A DNA stretch of 64,000 bases from Strongylocentrotus purpuratus. Taxonomy: Eukaryota > Echinodermata > Echinoidea > Camarodonta > Strongylocentrotidae. Positions within the stretch are counted from its first letter, which is position 1, and every line of letters begins with the position of its first letter. The DNA lies in the NCBI RefSeq assembly GCF_000002235.5, contig NW_022145553.1, forward strand, positions 874,501 through 938,500. The letters run 5' to 3'. This document shows, piece by piece, positions 39,301 to 42,960 of this stretch. Below the pieces are notes generated by a model. The model did no database searches. It was not told where the DNA came from and saw only the letters and a list, made by a program, of their open reading frames with translations. A program made the position numbers and the translations under genes.

Positions 39301-40176
39301 GCGGCATAACGCTGCTGAATCCAAAGTACCCCACCGGCATACTGTCGGGGGATACAATAATTAACAAAGTAATGAAGAAAAGCATTTCATACCCGCTTCT
39401 TTTTCTTCTGATGTGCACACCAGGTCTCGGCAGATTCCGTTCTCCATCTCGATCTCCAGATCAAAGAAGACAGATTCAAGGTCAGGTGGAGGTGCAATTG
39501 TTTCTGAAAATAAAAGGTAAAGGAAAACTTGGATTGATCTGCAGAATGGCAACACTATACAAAGTAAAATGATACTACATGTATTATGACTTTTCCCTTT
39601 CCTCTTCTACCAAAATGTTACAGACGGACATTTCCTTTGCAAAAAACTTTTGTGATTGCAAACTTAATTTAATGGAGCATGTAATCTAGACTACTCGCAA
39701 AGTTTCATGCCAAGATTCTGATTTAATAACTCAGGACTTTCTTCTTCTACACTGCAAATCTGTCTAGGATTTAGAGAACCTGATATTTCACATAAACAAA
39801 GATACAAAAAATAACCAATTTCTACATCAACACTTAAACAATAGCAACCCTTTGTGTCATCCGGGCCCAGTAACATAAGGATAATTTTTCAATTTATTGT
39901 ATTTTTTGCAATTTCCCACAATATAAATGATTGTATGATCGATAAATTGATTGTACATGTACATTAAATCAATTGCTAAGCTATGCATTAGGGCCCTGAA
40001 GAAAAGCGACATGTTTAAACACTCTCTGGTCATGAATATGAAAGTGGTATCACCGACCTTCCGATCTGATGATAGCCTTGAGTTTATCCTGAGAATTCCT
40101 GAAGAGCCTGACGTGAGAGGCTACATCGTCCACTAACTTCCTCGTGAAATAGGTCAACCAATCCACGTCTTTTGAT
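10478..40176 (-). CDS. SNX13: SNX13-like sorting nexin (RGS-PX1), 17 exons, 5' end missing
   Basis: Seen: 17 minus-strand blocks, each bounded by AG/GT, join without a frame break into about 837 residues ending in TGA at 10480-10478. Order: most of a PXA domain (exons 1-4), RGS (exons 6-9), PX (exons 10-12), linker (13-14) and Nexin_C (15-17). Diagnostic strings are VFFWHTVEGYRV (RGS), RRYSDFHDLH (PX), MLLLVDEVFDL and FIGSETTRRGML (Nexin_C); all align in order with vertebrate SNX13 as I recall it (about 957 residues). Known: SNX13 is an endosomal membrane protein, its PX domain binds phosphoinositides and its RGS domain acts on G-alpha-s. Inferred: the same role here. The start codon, the two N-terminal membrane helices and the first part of PXA were not found between 40177 and 64000. 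SNX14, SNX19 and SNX25 share the architecture or parts of it, but the RGS and Nexin_C strings fit SNX13 best. Confidence 0.96.
11088..11640. mobile_element. piggyBac-like MITE family B, copy 1 (TTAA ends)
   Basis: TTAA at 11088-11091 and again at 11637-11640 flank inverted ends AGGTACTATGTCCCATTTGC and GCAAATGGGACATAGTATCT. TTAA duplication is the hallmark of piggyBac (also Kolobok). No transposase. Other copies lie at 33759-34297 and, interrupted, at 42075-42957. A G-run at 11194-11204 interrupts this copy. Confidence 0.8.
11826..11938 (-). CDS. SNX13: SNX13 exon 16 (Nexin_C)
   Basis: 113 nt, acceptor ACCAG, donor GTAACA. It encodes ESFWPGGVLAEVPEPRDEAT then KLRTRVAAKAELFGSVP, matching 'DAFWPNGILAE..P.RD' of SNX13. 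On the minus strand the intron just before it is a roughly 250-nt pyrimidine-rich stretch (12190 down to 11955), an extreme polypyrimidine tract. Confidence 0.95.
11951..12190 (-). repeat. Purine tract (+) / pyrimidine tract (-) before exon 16 acceptor
   Basis: GA-rich simple sequence on the plus strand. Read on the gene strand it is a CT-rich stretch ending about 15 nt before the exon 16 acceptor, so it may act as an unusually long polypyrimidine tract. Confidence 0.7.
12626..12840 (-). CDS. SNX13: SNX13 exon 15 (Nexin_C)
   Basis: 215 nt, acceptor TCCAG, donor GTAAGG. It encodes DDDNIPLRVMLLLVDEVFDL, KNRDQWLRRQVETLLRQIIK and TSPAHVAELVKRF. This is the start of the sorting nexin C-terminal (Nexin_C) domain, almost word for word the vertebrate SNX13 string. 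Ends with two bases of a Lys codon completed in exon 16. Confidence 0.97.
13364..13417 (-). CDS. SNX13: SNX13 exon 14 (short linker exon)
   Basis: 54 nt, 18 codons, acceptor CGTAG, donor GTAAGT. It encodes PPKQLQDIGRVSSVISSA, equivalent to the proline-containing linker before Nexin_C. Both flanking junctions are phase 0, so skipping this exon would keep the frame; it is a candidate cassette exon. Identified by splice sites and position rather than strong similarity. Confidence 0.85.
14306..14443 (-). CDS. SNX13: SNX13 exon 13 (PX-Nexin_C linker)
   Basis: 138 nt, 46 codons, acceptor TGTAG, donor GTAAGC. It encodes MDHFVNPLKTGVRNVAHTVK, VLPGNLADGVTMVSDKMSDT and MNKVFK, clearly the 'VNPLRNSMRNVSNAVKSLPD' linker of SNX13. 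Amphipathic and helical in pattern. It begins with Met, so the reading frame alone could mislead as a start; the splice context shows an internal exon. Confidence 0.95.
14780..14890 (-). CDS. SNX13: SNX13 exon 12 (end of PX)
   Basis: 111 nt, 37 codons, acceptor TCCAG, donor GTAAGG. It encodes TLLNQDVLTTNPGLQSIICN and FLEPGVYHRGKGLLARR, the terminal PX helices ('FLE...Y.KGKG.FARK' in vertebrate SNX13). The intron before it holds the GC-rich repeat block at 15080-17640. Confidence 0.94.
15083..17640. repeat. Block of nested TIR-type repeats and simple sequence
   Basis: Starts with TACTAGCAGGACCCGCGGAA; a degenerate copy (CAGGACCTGTGGAAATCTGC) is at 16333. Direct copies of a ~110-bp piece containing GGCCCCTTGAAACCCGTGGA occur at about 16130 and 16275. 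A reverse, similar GC-rich end (CCGCGGAGCCTTAGCG) is at about 17605-17625. Long T and A runs fill 15250-15600. Two overlapping open frames at 17011-17694 (minus) and 17081-17470 (plus) resemble no family I know. Confidence 0.5.
15679..16073. mobile_element. Foldback MITE with GCGTAG-rich ends
   Basis: The left arm (TGCGTAGAGTTCCGTAGTG, GGCGTACCGACTACGC) is the inverted match of the right arm (GGTACGCAACACTACGCAAC, TCTACG). Arms are about 45 bp with GCGTA repeated through the interior. No coding capacity. It lies inside the 15.1-17.6 kb repeat block. Confidence 0.65.
17980..18227 (-). CDS. SNX13: SNX13 exon 11 (PX domain core)
   Basis: 248 nt, acceptor TGTAG, donor GTCTGA (weak on the intron side, CAG on the exon side). 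It encodes IVKEKGKSYAVYAIHVTRTD, IWDVFRRYSDFHDLHMCLAE and FLEKRAKSLTQYIQ. The RRYSDF motif supplies the Arg and Tyr used by PX domains to bind phosphoinositide head groups, and LLPAKRAF replaces the usual proline-rich loop. Two decayed copies of its first ~95 nt lie upstream at 18363-18458 and 18557-18649. Confidence 0.96.
18363..18458 (-). pseudogene. Decayed duplicate of the 5' part of the PX exon, copy A
   Basis: Closely matches the first ~95 nt of exon 11, including acceptor AG and GTATTGT start, and its intron flank. Reading KGQSYAFYAIHVMRTDSQGM is preserved after one extra base near the start that shifts the frame, and the exon's second half is absent. It is therefore not a usable replacement exon. 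Confidence 0.8.
18557..18649 (-). pseudogene. Decayed duplicate of the 5' part of the PX exon, copy B
   Basis: Reads IVKEKAKSYAAYAIHVKITE without a stop and aligns with the start of exon 11. The base pair expected to be the acceptor AG is TG, and similarity ends after about 93 nt, so no second half or donor is seen. More diverged than copy A. Confidence 0.75.
19304..19424 (-). CDS. SNX13: SNX13 exon 10 (RGS-PX linker, start of PX)
   Basis: 121 nt, acceptor CTAG, donor GTAAGT. It encodes SSEDLSSLGSQGSIEQLNDL then ETPGHIDNNKPHIMAYITHA; the last part is the first beta strand of PX. Leaves one A that makes Ser with exon 11. A partial decayed copy of its 5' edge lies at about 19690-19750. Confidence 0.9.
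19690..19750 (-). pseudogene. Decayed partial duplicate of exon 10 5' edge
   Basis: The stretch with TCCCAGAGATGATAGGTC and the following GAGAGGAAAATG resembles exon 10 and its intron flank at 19381-19455 (ACCCAAAGACGATAGGTC). Short and diverged, with no preserved acceptor. Confidence 0.5.
19780..20254. mobile_element. TIR element family C (TACC-GGTA ends), copy 1
   Basis: Ends TACCTTAATTAACGTTGTAT and, inverted, ATACAACGTTAATTATGGTA. The interior shares GTGGTGAGTCAACACAC and GGAGGGGCATAAATCGAAAC with the element at 27852-28164. No transposase. Confidence 0.7.
20767..20934 (-). CDS. SNX13: SNX13 exon 9 (end of RGS and acidic linker)
   Basis: 168 nt, 56 codons, acceptor TGTAG, donor GTGAGT. 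It encodes VFSILEEDRFLPAFKLSPSY then VKCLAELDLLKDDDSARLGD, the last RGS helix ('ERFYPSF....Y..ML.ELD.L' in vertebrates), followed by an acidic, serine-rich linker ending DSSPDNSTVA. The linker is expected to be disordered. Confidence 0.95.
21176..21770. mobile_element. TIR element family A, copy 2 (6-bp target duplication CAATAT)
   Basis: Inverted ends CAGAGCTGAC and GTTGGCAGCTCTG, flanked on both sides by CAATAT. The interior GGTCCAGAGGCCCTCTTGGA parallels GGTCCAGGGCCCGCCTTAGG of copy 1. No transposase. Confidence 0.7.
21780..22735 (+). mobile_element. CR1/Rex1-like LINE 3' fragment, split by a MITE
   Basis: Plus-strand frames read LREDLDSAV, then (after the MITE) WSNDLQLKFNN, DLGILIDPELKFHKHVSLAV, NKANKMLGIVKQTCSHLNEE, YKSLIRPRLEYGNSAW and, in another frame, RGHFFSQRVINEWNNLPQSV. 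These are the thumb and C-terminal end of a non-LTR reverse transcriptase. Catalytic FADD is absent, so this is a 5'-truncated copy, broken by frame changes between 22080 and 22450. It lies in the exon 8-9 intron. Confidence 0.85.
21865..21998. mobile_element. 134-bp MITE inserted in the LINE
   Basis: Ends GGGCCCCGTCTTACA and TGTAAGACGGGGCCC are perfect inverted repeats. LINE-derived coding similarity stops at the left edge (LREDLDSAV) and resumes at the right edge (WSNDLQLKF), so the MITE landed in the LINE. No coding capacity. Confidence 0.85.
22736..24990. other. Intron 8 interior, no gene seen
   Basis: Mostly AT-rich intron. 23080-23165 carries GGACGGACAGACGGACAACC-type sequence, a degraded end also seen inverted near 27755-27830 (AGAGGCATTATG.TTTGGGTTGT). 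The reading frames here are short and resemble nothing known. Confidence 0.5.
25030..25134 (-). CDS. SNX13: SNX13 exon 8 (RGS)
   Basis: 105 nt, exactly 35 codons, acceptor CCCAG, donor GTATGA. It encodes ATNRVKLDSQLVKRTHQRIK then NQTSLDTVFDEAQKK, matching the RGS segment before 'VYELM..DERFYPSF'. The 5' edge of this exon and its upstream intron are repeated several times, in decayed form, between 25250 and 25720. Confidence 0.93.
25250..25720 (-). repeat. Degenerate tandem copies of the exon 8 acceptor region
   Basis: Exon 8's 5' edge (plus strand CTTCACCCTATTGGTTGCCT) and the intron just upstream recur in altered form with edges near 25284, 25334, 25504 and 25669. The last copy also keeps part of the exon body (TTTTGACCAGTCAACTAACT). 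None looks like a complete exon. Confidence 0.7.
26025..26892. mobile_element. Harbinger-type non-autonomous element (TAA duplication)
   Basis: Ends GGCCAAAAA...TTTGGTTGTCCTCGA and the inverted TCGAGGACAACCAAATG...TTTTTGGCC, flanked by TAA on both sides (26022-26024, 26893-26895). A 3-bp TWA duplication is typical of PIF/Harbinger. The interior has long T runs and, at 26630-26697, a separate LINE-like tail ending in ATCA repeats. No transposase. Confidence 0.75.
27001..27206 (-). CDS. SNX13: SNX13 exon 7 (RGS core)
   Basis: 206 nt, acceptor AACAG, donor GTAAGT. It encodes FMRKENCQSYVFFWHTVEGY, RVMAEQQLSAVQ and MLRSAALNIFTEYLAED. The FFW..VEGYR motif and the 'A...I...YL' helix are the recognisable RGS core. 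RGS domains bind G-alpha and speed GTP hydrolysis; mammalian SNX13 was reported to act on G-alpha-s. Whether that activity holds here cannot be read from sequence. Confidence 0.96.
27852..28164. mobile_element. TIR element family C, copy 2
   Basis: TACCGTAAATCTCTGTGTAT at the left and ATACACGGGGATTTACGGTA at the right are inverted repeats. The interior GTGGTGAGTCAACACACAG and GGAGGGGCATAAATCGAAAC match the copy at 19780-20254. 313 bp, no coding capacity. Confidence 0.8.
28395..28488 (-). CDS. SNX13: SNX13 exon 6 (start of RGS)
   Basis: 94 nt, acceptor TCCAG, donor GTGAGT. It encodes DDEDQSFDPKTLYSLPLNIV and LVNSIALAYFI, leading into the RGS fold ('VPLDSILVDNVALQFFMDYM' in vertebrates). Leaves one G that makes Asp with exon 7. 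A GGAT-type microsatellite sits just upstream of its acceptor (28500-28640). Confidence 0.92.
28500..28640 (+). repeat. GGAT-type microsatellite
   Basis: Imperfect GGATGGAT/GGATAGAT repeats immediately upstream (gene sense) of the exon 6 acceptor. Confidence 0.85.
29308..29588 (-). mobile_element. tRNA-derived SINE
   Basis: Read on the minus strand it starts near 29588 with an A-box-like GTCGTGGTCGAGTGGTTA, then a B-box-like TTGTTCGATCCC. A conserved body follows (CCTTTGGCAAGGCATTAATC, GAGGTAAATGGGTACCTGGC), and the element ends in an ATT repeat at 29311-29337. This is the classical head-body-tail layout of a tRNA SINE transcribed by RNA polymerase III. It lies in the intron between exons 5 and 6. 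Confidence 0.85.
29912..30024 (-). CDS. SNX13: SNX13 exon 5 (PXA-RGS linker)
   Basis: 113 nt, acceptor AACAG, donor GTAAGT. It encodes GVDAKTQLKSLQFLRQMCSD and TINRILSGEDLDAAEEV, equivalent to the helical linker 'IKNQINSLLFVKKVCDSRI' in vertebrate SNX13. Phase is complete at the 3' end. The linker is moderately conserved, but its splice sites and reading phase fit both neighbours. Confidence 0.92.
30675..30822 (-). CDS. SNX13: SNX13 exon 4 (end of PXA)
   Basis: 148 nt, acceptor CCACAG, donor GTAAGA. It encodes CKDSTFTTEAFLLTIKTAAN then IDELEAMIEIVDHEIYKQRS, corresponding to the 'ELEAV..KA..E' helix that follows PXA in SNX13. Begins in phase 0 after exon 3 and leaves one G. Charged and helical, likely coiled-coil-like. 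Confidence 0.94.
31092..32650. mobile_element. hAT-like non-autonomous element carrying a minisatellite
   Basis: Ends TAGGCCTGGGACAAATACT and TTTTAGTCCCAGCCCTA are inverted, with ATTTGAATATTC near both ends, as in hAT elements. Flanks share GATTA. Inside are the 24-bp minisatellite (31200-31530) and three ~200-bp degenerate repeats marked by ATGCGCACACAC (about 31908, 32095, 32318). No transposase. Confidence 0.65.
31200..31530. repeat. 24-bp minisatellite, about 13 units
   Basis: Unit GGCTGGTGCTGTGTCCGATG plus CAGT, with a GCTGTGTCC/GCAGTGTCC variant and one shortened unit near each end. Because 24 is a multiple of 3 and the unit lacks stops in most frames, several frames stay open; these are not genes. 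Confidence 0.95.
32655..32850 (+). repeat. GAT/GATAAT microsatellite
   Basis: Imperfect GATGATGATAATG repeats next to the right end of the hAT-like element and close to exon 3. A matching GATGATGAT run sits at its left end (31052-31090), so the element landed in, or spread with, a microsatellite. Confidence 0.85.
32919..33091 (-). CDS. SNX13: SNX13 exon 3 (PXA core)
   Basis: 173 nt, acceptor CACAG, donor GTAAGT. It encodes YLRAISEILLFLLIPDHEFH, then FVLREVIANGMIKSMIEQLT and DPDYINQTIIWI. The LREV..NG and DPDYINQ strings are the most conserved part of the PXA domain, which in this family is a mostly helical, membrane- or lipid-associated module. The intron separating it from exon 2 is about 6.3 kb and full of repeats. 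Confidence 0.96.
33153..33549. mobile_element. 397-bp foldback MITE with ~70-bp arms (AGGT duplication)
   Basis: The left arm starts GGGCAATTCCACGGTAACGG; the right arm ends CCGTTACCGTGGAATTGCCC. Arms pair over about 70 bp, including GACACTCAGACAAGATTTTT and GAACTTCAGGTTCATACTAA. AGGT flanks both ends (33149-33152, 33550-33553). Confidence 0.85.
33759..34297. mobile_element. piggyBac-like MITE family B, copy 2
   Basis: Same ends as the 11088 copy, AGGTACTATGTCCCATTTGC and GGGACATAGTGCCT, flanked by TTAA at 33759-33762 and a diverged TTGA at 34294-34297. The interior is collinear with copy 1 throughout. Confidence 0.85.
35190..36045. repeat. GACCT-type tandem repeat (~125-bp unit, about 5 copies) with hairpin end
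   Basis: The unit includes ATGAGCTATGACCTTTGACC, TTTTGATACCATG and AAATTTCATTAAAATCCGTC. The right end forms a hairpin: ATCCCCTC and GAGGGGAT around CAACTTCGTCGGC, followed by AATAA. A matching CATCCCCTCGC is at the left end. No coding capacity. Confidence 0.7.
36780..36880 (+). repeat. Dispersed repeat, inverted relative to 28176-28310
   Basis: CTTTGACTGCATGCCAAAAC, AAATTCAAGTTTGATTGTAA and CCATTAACAGGTTCTTAGAA appear in reverse complement around 28185-28305. One family in opposite orientation in two introns; family unknown to me. Confidence 0.6.
37225..37983. mobile_element. TIR element family C-like, diverged copy
   Basis: Left TACCCATATTTTTCCCGGTG then ATAAGGCCGC; right GCGGCCTTTACGCCGG then CAAATACGGTA. 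The ends match in inverted order and resemble the TACCGTA family at 27852. The interior includes a GTAAAGCGCCATGAGCGTCA tail of the kind seen on marine-invertebrate SINEs (37750-37800). No transposase. Confidence 0.6.
38700..39360 (+). repeat. ~155-bp tandem repeat, about 4 units, hairpin end
   Basis: AATGTGGCAGTTAGAGCGCA occurs at about 38793, 38948 and 39265, and a diverged copy at 39105; GGGGGCAGCATCACCAAAAG recurs in phase. The right end (ACCCCACCGGCATACTGTCG then GGGGGATACAATAA) can fold as a hairpin, like the end of the 35.2-36.0 kb family. It ends about 30 bp before exon 2. Confidence 0.7.
39393..39503 (-). CDS. SNX13: SNX13 exon 2 (PXA)
   Basis: 111 nt, acceptor TTTCAG, donor GTATGA. 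It encodes DLESVFFDLEIEMENGICRD followed by LVCTSEEKEA, the acidic stretch plus 'CRDLVCTS' motif of SNX13 PXA. Starts in phase with exon 1 (G|AA) and leaves one G for exon 3. Confidence 0.95.
40058..40176 (-). CDS. SNX13: SNX13 exon 1 of the readable part (PXA)
   Basis: 119 nt, acceptor CTCAG, donor GTCGGT. It encodes SKDVDWLTYFTRKLVDDVAS and continues HVRLFRNSQDKLKAIIRSE, matching the PXA segment around 'RSKEIDW' in vertebrate SNX13. The first base completes a codon begun in an unseen upstream exon. The last base (G) joins the next exon to make Glu. This is the most 5' exon I can support. Confidence 0.93.
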
Positions 40177-40277
40177 CTGAGAAAGTGGAAATCATAACAT
40201 TTGGAGGTTACCTTGGCAAAATATGTTTTTCCTACAAGAAGTGATGAGTCTTATAATTTTATCATCTGTCAACACTT

Positions 40278-40320
40278 TTTTTTTATCTGAGAAAGTGGCC
40301 AAAAAATTGGTTACCATGGT
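40278..40320 (-). repeat. Short duplicate of the exon 1 acceptor edge
   Basis: TTTATCTGAGAAAGTGG repeats the plus-strand sequence across the exon 1 acceptor (TTTGATCTGAGAAAGTGG at 40171-40188), about 110 bp away, and a GGTTACC motif follows both. Too short to be an exon. Confidence 0.4.
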
Positions 40321-40887
40321 AACACAGTTTGTTGATGCACCAAGCATGTATTCTCATGACAAAATTAACCTTTCTTTTAATAGCTTGCAGCAATGCAATG
40401 CAATGCAATGCAATGAAGAGAAATTTCATTCACAAATCTATTACTCTGCAGGAAATGTGTGCTACTGTTAGAAAGTGCTGTAGCTGAACGCAAAGGCCTG
40501 GTTTGGATGTTTGTCAGAAAAATGTAAACGTTTTCGCAAGCCAATTAACATGTCATTTTGTACCTAATTTTCATGTAATAATTGCTCCTTCTATATTTAC
40601 TTTTTTCCAATTTTCTTCCTTTGTGATTTATGCCTCTCCAGTGGTGGGCGCAACTTCACTGGTGCCATTTAAATCCCAAATACTGACATCTGCAACATCG
40701 CGATCGCAAGCTATAAACAAGAAGTCCTCCGTGCTGATCGGTGCCGCCCAGTGCCGACCACCATAGCTATAACGCTGCTTGCTATTATATTACCGAACCC
40801 CAAACTGAACTCTGCCGAACCCGAACATGGCGCCTGACTTACATGTACAGCACTACTGTTTAATAGAAGTTAATCACAGGAAACAAA

Positions 40888-41843
40888 GACCCCATTTTCA
40901 CTCACGTTTTGGACCGGTCTACGCTAGACTGGTCCATGATCCAACAAGATCTAAGATTTGTTTGTCTACACACTTTTCCTGTTGCTATAATAGTAGCACA
41001 AGTCATGGTATCATTTATATCTTCTCTCTCTCTCTATCTTTTTTTGTTATCCATTGCTTCCTTTTACCTCCTCCTCCTTTCATTATGTTACTCTTTACTT
41101 TGATCACGGTTTAGTCTTCCTTTTCTATCTTTCCTTATGCTATTCTTTCTTTTTAACCTCCTACAATCTGATCTTTCTATTTTTCTATTTTTGTCTTCTT
41201 TGTTACCGTATTCTCCAATCCTCTTTTCTTTTTACCTTTCCGTAAGTTATTTTTTGTTTTTCTTTCTATCATCTTCCCTAGTGCGTTTCCTTATGCTATT
41301 CCTTGTTTTTATCCATCATCTTTTATTTCTTTCATTCCCTTTATCATTTTTTGTGTGTGTGTAATTCTGTCATTTTCTCTTTCCTTCTTTCCTTATGTTA
41401 TTCTTTGTTTTTGTAATTCTATCATTTTTCTCTTTCTATCTTTTCTTATGTTGTCTATTTTCCCCCTCTCATCTCTTCTTTTCAAATGTTTATCTTCCAG
41501 TATGTATCTCCTTATTTCTCGACTGTCATCTTCCATTTCTACCTCTTCCCATATTTCTTTCTCTTTCCTCCAAGACTCTTTACTTTACCGCAAAAACATG
41601 CTCACTTCCGGTTGAAGTACACTTCCGGTTAAGGTACACTTCTGGTTTTAATAAAGTACACTTCCTGGCACTGTTTGTCTTCACACTGCACGTTAGAGCA
41701 GTCTGGAGTGGTCTAGGAAACAAACCGTTCTAGAAGACAACATACTCAATGTGGTCTTCTTGACCGGTCTAGAAGTATTCCTGACACTCAATTTTAAATT
41801 GCTCTAATGTAGACCAGTCTAGCATAGAGTGAGAATGGGGTCT
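40888..41843. mobile_element. Non-autonomous TIR element with pyrimidine-rich core
   Basis: Ends AAGACCCCATTTTCACTC and GAGTGAGAATGGGGTCTT, with inner inverted pieces around GACCGGTCTACGCTAGACTG and GTAGACCAGTCTAGC. The core repeats TTCCTTATGCTATTCTTTG-like units, the reverse complement of the core of the 1378-1975 element. No transposase. Confidence 0.75.
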
Positions 41844-42074
41844 TACACAATTTCAATAATACAAGTTGCTGTTCAGTGTTTATTCAATCTATGATACAGA
41901 GAGAAATTATATACTTCTAAATGCTTTAACGTAAAACAACAATGGATATAATTTAGAATTATATATTAACCAGTTCAATTCAAATCAACTGAACCAACAT
42001 CCAACATAAGAGGATGATCATAATAGCTCGGCCTCAAATTGTACATAATTTGTTCTAATCATCATGACCATCCC

Positions 42075-42957
42075 TTAAAGGTACTATGTCCCATTTGCAG
42101 GCCAAAAAAATAGAAACAAGGGAAACGCTCTCGCCTGCATTACACAATTTAATATGACGAAAAATTGAGGTTGGAACATTATTCATAGGCAGGGTGGCCC
42201 ATTAGCAGCCCCCCCCCCCCCTCCCCAATGAAATCCTCAAAATATAATCAGCATTTTGAAGTGAATATTGACCAAGAGTCATCTGAAGAATTATTTACTA
42301 TAATTTGTACCAAGATTAATAACTTTAATGGAATATCATATATGAAAAAATAGCATAAATGTATTTATTAATCCTCACACACTGACTTTTGACCTTGACT
42401 TTGTGACCTGGAATTTGTGTCATAAGATTTGTGATACTTGAAAACCATTGTGTACAACTTTTATGGAATTTGAACAAACACTTTTGAAATTATGCTAAAA
42501 ATTCAAAATCTTGATGTTGATGCCACAAAAAAGTCTAAGTTTGTTGACCTGAAATGACCTTTGACCTTGATTTTGTGACCTGAAATTCTACTCACATGAT
42601 TGGAAATACTTGATAACCCTTTAGTCTAAGTTTCCTTGAATGAGAACTTATACTTTCAAAATTATACTAAAAATAACCTAAGGTTAAGTTTTTGATTTTG
42701 ATTCAATCACTTTAATTTTGGCCATTTGGCCCAAGTAGTGGGTCATTGATGTAGACAAATGCTCATGTACCTACATTGAATTACAGCATTTTATGTATGA
42801 TATTACCAAAGAAAAAACGATGTCAGTCAGTCACTCAATAATGTCTGACAGTGAAGTCACAGATTTCACAGATATGACATACATGACATATTCATAATTC
42901 CTGCAAAGTTCTACAGAATTTGATGTTGGGTGCAAAAGACATGTACATGTAGTATCT
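42075..42957. mobile_element. piggyBac-like MITE family B, copy 3, interrupted by a GACCTT repeat
   Basis: TTAA at 42075-42078, then AGGTACTATGTCCCATTTGC; family similarity breaks at about 42112 and resumes at about 42703 (CACTTTAATTTTGGCCATTT) to the degenerate right end near 42957. The 42112-42702 filler is the same repeat family as 240-870. Confidence 0.7.
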
Positions 42958-42960
42958 TGT

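Noticed and set aside
41003-41733. Runs of leucine/phenylalanine-rich open frames that look like membrane proteins.
   Set aside because: They are translations of the pyrimidine-rich core of a TIR element; mirrored by the purine-rich core at 1560-1770.
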